Shown in pieces: positions 1 to 5,892 of a stretch of 13,254 nt of DNA. The notes below the pieces were generated by a model. The model saw nothing but the letters and a program-made list of their open reading frames with translations, did not search any database and had not been told where the DNA came from. Within the stretch, counting starts at the first letter, position 1, and each line of letters opens with the position of its first letter. The stretch is taken from positions 1 through 13,254 of the forward strand of contig JAPKCE010000024.1 of NCBI GenBank assembly GCA_028823075.1, given 5' to 3'. This stretch comes from Myxococcota bacterium (GTDB taxonomy: Bacteria > Myxococcota > UBA4151). A program made the position numbers and the translations under genes.

Positions 1-50
1 GCCTATGGCGACCTGTCAAAGTTAGGTCACTAAGAAACACCTGTGTTATT

Positions 51-425
51 TCAGTCATCTACAAGTTTCAGGTGCGGGCGCTCCCGAGGAACTTTCGCGT
101 TGTTTTCGGAACCACCTTCCATAACCTGTAAAGGCGGCTGCTGACGCTGAGCGACAGGATGGTCTGAAATCACGGCTAAAAGAGCCGGCCAAGGTACCAC
201 ACAACGGTAGGGGTTACCCGAAAACCGCAACGTAGCCGCTATGCCCTGCTCGCCTAATTGCAAGTCGATATGCGGTGCTTGCCAAGCGATCACCAGGGGC
301 ACCCGCTCGCGCTGCATGAGCGGCGGCGGCAGATCGACACCGTCGATACTCGGGTCAACATGGATATACACTTTCCCGCGACTCAAGGCGTCGTCGAGGA
401 CGCTGCGCAGTTCGTCGAGACTCAT
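51..425 (-). CDS. sspB: SspB-family ClpXP adaptor protein
   Basis: A 124-residue protein resembling stringent starvation protein B, which tethers ssrA-tagged and other substrates to the ClpXP protease in the cytoplasm. The N-terminal half has the SspB fold signature: VYIHVDPSIDGVDLPPPLM (19-37), then LVIAWQAPHIDL, GIAATLRFSGNPYRCVVPW and a hydrophobic helix. A variable linker rich in Q, P and N (about 91-114) leads to a C-terminal RPHLKLV (116-122). This matches the ClpX-binding (XB) tail of E. coli SspB, which ends RPALRVVK. Fold, disordered linker and docking tail are thus all present, although the protein is shorter than the E. coli one and has two extra Asp after the motif. The start overlaps the upstream thioesterase stop by ATGA, so it is the last gene of the dnaB operon. 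The adaptor role is inferred from motif and architecture. Confidence 0.85.
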   Translation of the reverse strand: MSLDELRSVLDDALSRGKVYIHVDPSIDGVDLPPPLMQRERVPLVIAWQAPHIDLQLGEQGIAATLRFSGNPYRCVVPWPALLAVISDHPVAQRQQPPLQVMEGGSENNAKVPRERPHLKLVDD

Positions 426-832
426 GGGCTCACCAGACGCTGGCGTACCGCTTCACCCCAAGGCAACGAGCGGTTGCTGCCGTCGGTCTGCACAAAAGTC
501 ACCTGACAGCGACAGATGCGATAGCGCGGCCGGCCGGCGCATGGGTTGACCATCACCTGTACCGAAACCGTGACGGAGCTCCGGCCGAGTTTATCGAGGC
601 GGCACCAGATCTCAACCACATCATTGAGTTGTCCTGGGGCTTCGAAAATAACCTCGCTAAATTTCACCGTCACAACATCTTTGGTGTCGGTCAGGTCGAT
701 CACAAAACCGGCCACTGCCGTGTCGACCCATTCGAGCAAGCGCCCACCGAACAAACGACCTTGAGCGTTAAGGTCTGGGTACATGATCAAACGGCGGTCG
801 CAGCGCTCAAAATCACTCAGCTCATTATTCAT
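422..832 (-). CDS. acyl-CoA thioesterase, hotdog fold (YciA/BACH-like)
   Basis: A 136-residue single-hotdog thioesterase that would hydrolyse acyl-CoA to free fatty acid and CoA in the cytoplasm. The family signature is clear near the N-terminus: MYPDLNAQGRLFGGRLLEWVD (17-37) carries the Asn (N22) and the helix-capping FGG followed by the likely catalytic Asp37. VVTVKFSEVIFEAPGQLND follows, typical of YciA-type enzymes. The frame is open 25 residues further upstream to an ATG at 907, but that extension lies inside yacG and has no family similarity. The ATG at 832 overlaps the yacG stop by 8 bases, the usual coupled arrangement, and was chosen. It ends in a 4-base overlap with sspB. The natural acyl chain cannot be told from sequence, nor why a thioesterase sits with a helicase and a protease adaptor. 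Confidence 0.85.
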   Translation of the reverse strand: MNNELSDFERCDRRLIMYPDLNAQGRLFGGRLLEWVDTAVAGFVIDLTDTKDVVTVKFSEVIFEAPGQLNDVVEIWCRLDKLGRSSVTVSVQVMVNPCAGRPRYRICRCQVTFVQTDGSNRSLPWGEAVRQRLVSP

Positions 833-1010
833 CCAAAGCCTTTCGACGGGCGATTTCGAGCTCGACCTCGTCGGGCGGCTCGTCACTGGCGATGCGATAA
901 CTCCCACCGAACCAGCGACCGAGGTCTACGTCCTGACAACGTTTTGAGCAAAAGGGGCTGTGCTTACCGTCTTGAGCATAGCTTTTAGAGCAAATTGCGC
1001 AGGTTAGCAT
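825..1010 (-). CDS. yacG: YacG-type zinc protein, DNA gyrase inhibitor
   Basis: A 61-residue protein with the four-cysteine zinc site of YacG: C4-x2-C7 and C21-x3-C25. The second pair lies in PFCSKRCQDVDLGRW, nearly identical to the E. coli PFCSKRCQLIDLGEW core. YacG binds the GyrB subunit and blocks gyrase from binding DNA. The acidic tail after the core (DEPPDEVELE) fits the disordered acidic C-terminus of the family. The ATG directly abuts the dnaB stop (TAAATG), so translation is probably coupled to dnaB, and the end overlaps the thioesterase start by 8 bases. Finding a gyrase inhibitor cotranslated with the replicative helicase suggests joint control of fork progression and supercoiling; that link is inference. 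Confidence 0.92.
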   Translation of the reverse strand: MLTCAICSKSYAQDGKHSPFCSKRCQDVDLGRWFGGSYRIASDEPPDEVELEIARRKALDE

Positions 1011-2456
1011 TTAATGAACACTCGGCACGACATCGTCGCGCCTGGCGACTTGCGACGTAAAGAGGGTGAATTGCGGAATAAAGTTAAGCATCACCGCGCC
1101 GCGCTCACCATGACGGTTTTTAAGCACCAACAACTTAACCGTGCTGCTATCTTCGACGCTGGCCTCATCGTCGTCATCGTCGCGCGGTGGCGCGTGCAAG
1201 GCCAGCACCGAATCAGCGTCCTGCTCGATCGCTCCCGATTCACGCAGATCCGACAGACGCGGCTCTCGGTCACCCTTGGTTTTTCCATCGTCACCGGTAC
1301 CCCCCTCTTGCTCCACCTGACGGCGCAACTGAGACAGAGCCACAACCGTAATACCCAACTCTTTCGCCAAGCCCTTAAGCCCGTTGGAGATCTCCGCGAC
1401 CTCCTGCTCACGGCTGCGGTTTTTGGAACTTCCGGGGGAAGCGCGCATCAACTGCAAGTAATCGATGACGATGATGCCGAGCTTGCGGCCCTCGTGTTTC
1501 TTGGCAACCTCAGCGGCCAGTCGACGCGCCCGGTGACGCACATCAGCGAGCGATAACCCGGGCGTGTCATCGACCTGCATGATGGTGTTATCGAGCGCCG
1601 AGAGGGCATCGCCAATGCGGTTCATGAGATGGAAAAATCGATCCTTGTCCGCATCGAAACTCGGCGGCTCTCGTTTCAGGGCCAACATGTTCACCTTGGC
1701 CGTGCTGCCGAGCAAGCGTTCGACCAATTCCTGGGCCGGCATCTCCAAACTAAAGACGCCAACAGCACAATCGTTGAGACGCGCCACATTGGCAGCCATG
1801 GTAAGCGCTAGCGAGGTCTTTCCCATGCCCGGGCGAGCACCGATCACTACAAAGTGACCGGGTTGTAAGCCGCCGAGGAAGTTATCTAGTTTTTCAAAAC
1901 CCGTACGCAGGCCGCGCTCCGTTCCCCAGGTTCCGTCGGTCATCTGCGCCGTGATGTTGCGCATCACGCCGACCATATCGAGCATGCCGCGACCGCTGTC
2001 TCGCTGATTGCGTATCTGTAAAATACTGCTCTCAGCGGCATCGAGCTTGGCGGTGATATCCACCTCTTTTTCTTGCGCTGCTTGAATGATCGCCTGTGCC
2101 GCGCCGATCAACTGGCGGAGCTGGGCCTGCTCCGAAACAATGCGTCCCGAATGCTGCACCGAGGCTTTGGGAATCATCTGACCTGCGACGATCTGCTCGA
2201 TATACTCGGCGCCGCCAGCCGTCGCCAAAGCACCCTCGGCTCGCAGGCGATCGATCACCACCAAGCTCGGCGCATCGGCGCCACCGCCATCCGATTCCTC
2301 AAGAATCGATTTGTAGATGAGTCGGTGTCGCCTATCGAAAAAGTCCTCTTCACAGACCAAGCGAAGATGATCTTCATTGAGCTCTGTGGCGAGCATCAGA
2401 CCGCCCAAGAAAGTACGTTCGGCTTCTAGATCGACCGGTTGTTGGCCTGCTTCCAT
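1011..2456 (-). CDS. dnaB: replicative DNA helicase DnaB
   Basis: The hexameric 5'-3' helicase of the replication fork, 481 residues from the chosen start. The N-terminal domain begins PVDLEAERTFLGGLML and contains EDFFDRRHRLIYKSI, both typical of DnaB. After the linker helix the RecA-like domain shows Walker A GARPGMGKT (206-214), SLEM, Walker B IIVIDYLQL (328-336) and LSDLRESGAIEQDADSVLAL, which carries the family's later motifs. Near the C-terminus an Asp run (DDDDDEASVEDSS) forms an acidic loop before VKLLVLKNRHGERG. An ATG 12 bases upstream (2468) is in frame, but the one at 2456 has GGAG six bases ahead and gives the more usual N-terminus. It heads the minus-strand operon dnaB-yacG-thioesterase-sspB and diverges from the RadC gene. 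Confidence 0.96.
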   Translation of the reverse strand: MEAGQQPVDLEAERTFLGGLMLATELNEDHLRLVCEEDFFDRRHRLIYKSILEESDGGGADAPSLVVIDRLRAEGALATAGGAEYIEQIVAGQMIPKASVQHSGRIVSEQAQLRQLIGAAQAIIQAAQEKEVDITAKLDAAESSILQIRNQRDSGRGMLDMVGVMRNITAQMTDGTWGTERGLRTGFEKLDNFLGGLQPGHFVVIGARPGMGKTSLALTMAANVARLNDCAVGVFSLEMPAQELVERLLGSTAKVNMLALKREPPSFDADKDRFFHLMNRIGDALSALDNTIMQVDDTPGLSLADVRHRARRLAAEVAKKHEGRKLGIIVIDYLQLMRASPGSSKNRSREQEVAEISNGLKGLAKELGITVVALSQLRRQVEQEGGTGDDGKTKGDREPRLSDLRESGAIEQDADSVLALHAPPRDDDDDEASVEDSSTVKLLVLKNRHGERGAVMLNFIPQFTLFTSQVARRDDVVPSVH

Positions 2457-2489
2457 GCTCGTCTCCATAAAGCGCGCGGTTTACGCGCC

Positions 2490-2508
2490 AGAGCGCGCAG
2501 GGCGCTCT
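2490..2508. repeat. inverted repeat in dnaB leader
   Basis: AGAGCGC and GCGCTCT form a perfect 7-base inverted repeat around a 5-base centre, between the divergent dnaB and RadC genes. On the minus strand it would fold as a GC-rich hairpin about 34 bases before the dnaB ATG, just after a TATAAG that could be a -10 box. It could be an operator or leader hairpin. The surrounding stretch is also rich in GCGCG, so chance pairing is possible. Confidence 0.35.
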
Positions 2509-2520
2509 TATAAGCAGCTG

Positions 2521-2549
2521 TTAAATCCCGAGTTATGCTTGGGTATACT
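2521..2549 (+). promoter_or_regulatory. candidate sigma70-type promoter of the RadC gene
   Basis: TTAAAT, 17 bases, then TATACT (2544-2549). The -10 matches TATAAT at five of six positions; the -35 is weak (three of six). The predicted start, near 2556, would leave a leader of about 27 bases before the ATG at 2583. Spacing and position fit, but promoter consensus for this lineage is unknown. Confidence 0.45.
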
Positions 2550-2570
2550 CCTTGCCTAAACAGTGGGCAT

Positions 2571-2576
2571 AAGGAG
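2571..2576 (+). promoter_or_regulatory. ribosome binding site deciding the RadC start
   Basis: AAGGAG lies six bases before the ATG at 2583. It selects this ATG over the in-frame ATG at 2535, which would put the promoter-like -10 box inside the gene and adds 16 residues without family similarity. Confidence 0.75.
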
Positions 2577-2582
2577 CGCAAC

Positions 2583-3209
2583 ATGACCCGAGGGACCGAC
2601 TTATTAGCCGAGCGTCATGGGCATGCTCAAGACCTGCCTGCGAGCTTTCTTCAGATTCTCCAATTTCTTTGGCCGCAGCGTTCCTGGCCCGACGACATTA
2701 GCCCCTCCGGCTTGTTGCAACTCTGCGCCAGAAACCCTGACAACTGTCCTCAAATTGCAGCCCTTCACCTGTTCTTTTGCAAGTTGTTACGGGCACCGGA
2801 TGAGACCGTCCAAGACCGCGCCGAAGCGGTGGACCGACTGCTGGCTGAGCGGTTGGCCTTCGCGGCCGATGAACGCATGGTAGTCGTTTCGCTCGACGGC
2901 AGCGGTCGCGTGCTGCGCAGCGACGAGCTGGCTCGCGGCGGTATCGACCGCTGCACGTTGCCACTCAGAGCCTTGGTTGAAGTGCTCATAACCAGCGGTG
3001 CTCGGCGCTTTATCCTAGCCCACAACCACCCTAGCGGAGACGCCAGGCCTAGCGATGAAGATCGAAGACTCAGCCAATTGGTGGCTCAAAAACTCGAAGG
3101 GCTAGGCCTAACACTGGTCGATCATTTGGTGATCGCTCGCAGCGGTTACGCCTCGGCTTTACACGGAGGCCCTGTTTCCCAGCGCTCCTGGCTTAAACTC
3201 AGTGCCTAA
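2583..3209 (+). CDS. radC: RadC-family JAB/MPN+ domain protein (divergent N-terminus)
   Basis: A 208-residue RadC-family protein. The C-terminal half is a JAB1/MPN+ domain with a complete JAMM metal motif: H147-x-H149, then S157-x2-D160, in AHNHPSGDARPSDED, with a likely partner Glu97 at the first strand (DERMVVVSL). VDHLVIARSGYASALHGG is the conserved RadC ending. JAMM proteins are zinc metallopeptidase-like, but the role of RadC is unsettled; the old DNA-repair assignment in E. coli was not upheld. The N-terminal half (1-90) lacks the usual opening helices and a recognisable helix-hairpin-helix, so it has diverged or been replaced. Its stop is interleaved with that of ssb (CTAA, 4-base convergent overlap). 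The location among dnaB and ssb is compatible with a DNA-linked role. Confidence 0.85.
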   Translation: MTRGTDLLAERHGHAQDLPASFLQILQFLWPQRSWPDDISPSGLLQLCARNPDNCPQIAALHLFFCKLLRAPDETVQDRAEAVDRLLAERLAFAADERMVVVSLDGSGRVLRSDELARGGIDRCTLPLRALVEVLITSGARRFILAHNHPSGDARPSDEDRRLSQLVAQKLEGLGLTLVDHLVIARSGYASALHGGPVSQRSWLKLSA

Positions 3210-4042
3210 AACGGAACCGGGTCGTTGCCGCTCTCGCTGGAGAAACCGAAATCCTGGTTGACCGGTTGGTCAGGGCTTGGCGCCGCTGGCGAAGGGGGCG
3301 CGGTTGCCGGCTGAGCTGCTGGCGCTGGCGTCTGACTTTGTTGTTGGCCGCCATAGCCACCACCATAACCGCCGCCGTAACCACCGCCTTGCGCCGAACT
3401 TTGCTGATCGCCGCCCTGTTGACCGCCACCATAGCCGCCGCCTTGCTGACCACCACCATAGCCGCCGCCTTGCTGACCGCCACCATAGCCGCCGCCTTGC
3501 TGGCCGCCACCTTGCTGGCCGCCACCTTGCTGGCCGCCGCCTTGCTGGCCGCCGCCTTGCTGGCCGCCGCCGCCGCCGCCGCCTTGCTGGCCGCCACCTT
3601 GCTGACCGCCGCCCTGCTGACCGCCGCCCTGCTGACCGCCGCCATAGCCGCCGCCTTGCTGACTGCCGCCCGAGCTAGCGGGAGCTTTGCTCGAATAGGA
3701 GTCGTCTTGCCCGCGTCCGCCCAAAAATTGCAGCGTATTGGCAACCACTTCGGTCTTGTAACGTTTTTTGCCGTCTTGATCGTCCCAACTGCGTGTCTGC
3801 AAGCGACCTTCAACATAGACAGAACGGCCTTTGGCCAAGTACTTTCCAGCATTCTCCGCGGTGCGACCGAAGGTGACCACTGTAACCCATTCGGTTTGGT
3901 CTTCCCACTGTCCATCTTGGGTGCGACGACTGGTGGTACAAGCGATGCCCATCTCACAAACAGCCGTTCCGGAATTGGTCATACGAACCTCGGGGTCTTT
4001 CCCAAGATTACCGATCAAAATCACTTTATTTACACCAGACAT
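3206..4042 (-). CDS. ssb: single-stranded DNA-binding protein with long Gly/Gln linker
   Basis: A 278-residue SSB, well above the usual 160-190. The OB fold occupies about 1-109: VNKVILIGNLGKDPEVR, TEWVTVVTFGRTAENAGKYL, KGRSVYVEGRLQTRSW and a TEVVANTLQFLGG end. Residues 125-237 are a repeat of QQGGG and GGGYGGG units, then a Pro/Ala-rich stretch. The tail NDPVPF (273-278) is the protein-docking tip, less acidic than the common DDDIPF. The ATG at 4042 has GGAGG five bases ahead; the ATG at 4054 overlaps that site and was not chosen. SSB coats single-stranded DNA and recruits repair and replication proteins through its tip. It follows dacB on the same strand after 170 bases and converges on the RadC gene. 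The six-frame shadow opposite looks hydrophobic only because of the repeat. Confidence 0.95.
   Translation of the reverse strand: MSGVNKVILIGNLGKDPEVRMTNSGTAVCEMGIACTTSRRTQDGQWEDQTEWVTVVTFGRTAENAGKYLAKGRSVYVEGRLQTRSWDDQDGKKRYKTEVVANTLQFLGGRGQDDSYSSKAPASSGGSQQGGGYGGGQQGGGQQGGGQQGGGQQGGGGGGGQQGGGQQGGGQQGGGQQGGGQQGGGYGGGQQGGGYGGGQQGGGYGGGQQGGDQQSSAQGGGYGGGYGGGYGGQQQSQTPAPAAQPATAPPSPAAPSPDQPVNQDFGFSSESGNDPVPF
3332..3670 (-). repeat. low-complexity QQGGG/GGGYGGG coding repeat in ssb
   Basis: About 340 bases encoding SSB residues 125-237, made of near-identical 15-base QQGGG units in two runs and a set of larger units containing Tyr. Individual units differ by only one or two third-position changes, so the tract probably expands and contracts by slippage or recombination. 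Confidence 0.9.
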
Positions 4043-4070
4043 AACACCCTCCAAAGCGTATCGTTGCTCA

Positions 4071-4118
4071 TCGCTGAGCGGTTTCAGGAGGCCCCATAAC
4101 GGGTTTGCCTCTCAGCGA
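4071..4118. repeat. 8-base inverted repeat upstream of ssb
   Basis: TCGCTGAG (4071-4078) and CTCAGCGA (4111-4118) are perfect inverted copies 32 bases apart in the 170-base dacB-ssb gap, 28 to 76 bases upstream of the ssb ATG. They could be two half-sites of a regulator or the base of a leader hairpin. No known operator consensus was recognised. Confidence 0.3.
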
Positions 4119-4212
4119 CCACCAGAGAAAGTATACATGGGGGGTATGACAACCTTCTCGTTGGGCACGATAGCGCGAGAGCACGAGCGCATTAGGTTCA
4201 ATTGAAAAAAGC

Positions 4213-5892
4213 TCACTTTCGCCCTTTTGATTTGGCCAAATGCCCCTTCGGTTCCCACGTGGTCGGGCCTCCGTGCAAAGGCATGCTCGAGAGGGCCTCA
4301 ACGATCTTGTCCACTGCCTTATTGGCGCGGCGGGGCGATACGGTAAGCCCGTTGACCAGCACCGTAAAAGCGACAACCACACGATCGCGGCTCATAATGT
4401 AGCCACTGAGCGCCGTCACCCCGGTAAGCGTACCGGTTTTTGCGCGCACTTTATGATGCACACCATCGCCAGTTAAGCGATTGCGAACCGTACCCGTGGC
4501 ACCTGAAACGCCTAGGGAAGGGATCAATTCATAGGCAATTTCCCGACTGCGATAGATGTAGTCGAGGAGGCGCACCACCAGCGCCGCCGAGAAGCGGTTG
4601 GTATCGTTAAGTCCAGAACCGTTGCGCATCAGGTATTGATCCGGCGCAATGCCCACCTCTTCTTTCAAAAATCGCTGCACCGCCTCGATGCCGTTCTCCC
4701 AAGACCCGGGCTCTTTAAAGACAACCGCACCGATGGTCTTCAAGATGAGTTCGGCGACTAGATTATTGGAGTATTTATTAAGATCATCGAGCACTTCGGA
4801 CAAGCGCCGTGAGACAAAGGTATGGAAACGCTCCGCGCCTTTCGGCACCAAGCCAACCTTGACCGTTCCACCGACTTTAATGCCCCGGCGGAGCAACATA
4901 TCACGCAGGGTATAACCGGCGTACAAAGGCGGATGATCGATCTTGCGCCAGATCACTTTCGGGCTCTGATTAATACCAATCCAACCGCGTACTCGCAACT
5001 CCTGACGGTTGCCTTTAGCACCCGCCTTTGATCCGACCATCAGGTACTGGCCGCTACCCTTTCGGGTGCGTACTTTGGCATCGAGCTTAACATAAGGTGT
5101 GTCTGGCTCGACAGATACCACGGCGGCGGCGCCGACTTTGTCGCCAGGACGAATATGCACGCCAACCGCGTTAAAATTGACCGTCATCGCACCGACCGGA
5201 GCCATGTACGCGAAATCGGTGTCCTCCATGTCAAACCCAGGGCCGATGCGTCTTGCATCAAAAAAGCTCTCATCGATTACCAGATCACCTTTGATCTCAT
5301 CAAGACCGAGATGATGAAGTTCGGTGACCCACAACCACAGACGCTCGCTGACCAGGGTCGGGTCGCCGCCCCCGAGGATATGCAAATCGCCGTTGAGAAC
5401 GCCGCCTATGAGTTCCTCTTTTTTGAGCCAGACACTGGACTCGAATCGGTACTCCGGCTTGAGGTAATGCAAGGCAGCGGCTCCAGTAAACAATTTCACC
5501 ACCGATGCAGGGTTCAGCAAGGCGTTAGGGCGGTACGAAAAGATCGTACGACCGCGGTTTAAATCCACTGCGACGACGCTGACTTGTGCTTTTCGAAGAA
5601 TCGGGTTTTCCAAAGCTTCGATGATCGCTTCACCGGCAGTTTTACCCTGCGAGGCCTTCGGCCCGCTAAGCGCACCGGCAGCGTCACCGAGTTCCTGGTT
5701 CGTCGAACTCTGAGCCTGAGCGAGCTGGTTTTTCCGCCGGTCTATGGATTGAGCGTCGCCGCCTAAGGGCAGCGTAGGAGCGCCGATTACCGGGGCCATC
5801 ACCGCCAAACAAAGAAACGTAACGGGCATCTTTCGAGCACCGGTTTTAGAGCGCTGGCCCGAAGCGCTTTGCTCTGTTAGACAGCCGTTCAT
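4213..5892 (-). CDS. dacB: D-alanyl-D-alanine carboxypeptidase/endopeptidase, PBP4 family (peptidase S13)
   Basis: A 559-residue periplasmic enzyme trimming the terminal D-Ala of peptidoglycan stem peptides and cutting D-Ala-mDAP crosslinks. All three penicillin-binding motifs are present: S130-V-V-K133 (NPASVVKLFTGAAAL), S375-N-N377 (KYSNNLVAELI) and K485-T-G487 (RAKTGTLTGV). The wide gap between the first two holds the extra domains typical of S13, including ILGGGDPTL. The export signal is unusual: a 21-residue basic stretch (QRSKTGARK) precedes the hydrophobic core MPVTFLCLAVMAPVIGAP. The start is uncertain: 5892 gives a charged n-region but no clear ribosome site; 5913 has a weak AGG eight bases ahead; 5829 leaves no positive charge before the core. 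The gene diverges from the binding-protein gene with no spacer and precedes ssb. Confidence 0.93.
   Translation of the reverse strand: MNGCLTEQSASGQRSKTGARKMPVTFLCLAVMAPVIGAPTLPLGGDAQSIDRRKNQLAQAQSSTNQELGDAAGALSGPKASQGKTAGEAIIEALENPILRKAQVSVVAVDLNRGRTIFSYRPNALLNPASVVKLFTGAAALHYLKPEYRFESSVWLKKEELIGGVLNGDLHILGGGDPTLVSERLWLWVTELHHLGLDEIKGDLVIDESFFDARRIGPGFDMEDTDFAYMAPVGAMTVNFNAVGVHIRPGDKVGAAAVVSVEPDTPYVKLDAKVRTRKGSGQYLMVGSKAGAKGNRQELRVRGWIGINQSPKVIWRKIDHPPLYAGYTLRDMLLRRGIKVGGTVKVGLVPKGAERFHTFVSRRLSEVLDDLNKYSNNLVAELILKTIGAVVFKEPGSWENGIEAVQRFLKEEVGIAPDQYLMRNGSGLNDTNRFSAALVVRLLDYIYRSREIAYELIPSLGVSGATGTVRNRLTGDGVHHKVRAKTGTLTGVTALSGYIMSRDRVVVAFTVLVNGLTVSPRRANKAVDKIVEALSSMPLHGGPTTWEPKGHLAKSKGRK
5850..5868. 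repeat. AGCGCT inverted repeat near the dacB/binding-protein junction
   Basis: AGCGCT (5850-5855) and AGCGCT (5863-5868), each self-complementary, flank seven bases and can form a 6-base-pair hairpin. If dacB really starts at 5829, this lies in a 61-base divergent promoter region and could be an operator. If dacB starts at 5892, it is coding sequence. Confidence 0.25.

Noticed and set aside
8..30. Hairpin (GACCT/AGGTC with a G-U extension) downstream of sspB as a terminator
   Set aside because: The stem is short and no T-run follows on the minus strand.
833..907. Upstream extension of the thioesterase to the ATG at 907
   Set aside because: It lies wholly inside yacG, adds residues without family similarity, and a coupled ATG at 832 exists.
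3332..3670. Repeat tract as a possible CRISPR array
   Set aside because: The units are 15-base in-frame coding repeats without spacers, inside ssb.
3266..4099. Long plus-strand open frame with Ala/Leu/Thr repeats, resembling a membrane protein
   Set aside because: It is the antisense shadow of the Gly/Gln repeat of ssb.
4130..4152. TTGTCA and TATACT on the minus strand as a complete ssb promoter
   Set aside because: The spacing is 11 bases, too short for a sigma70 promoter; only the -10-like element is mentioned.
4200..4233. T-run after dacB on the minus strand as a rho-independent terminator
   Set aside because: Only a four- to five-base A/T-rich stem precedes the T-run; too weak to call.
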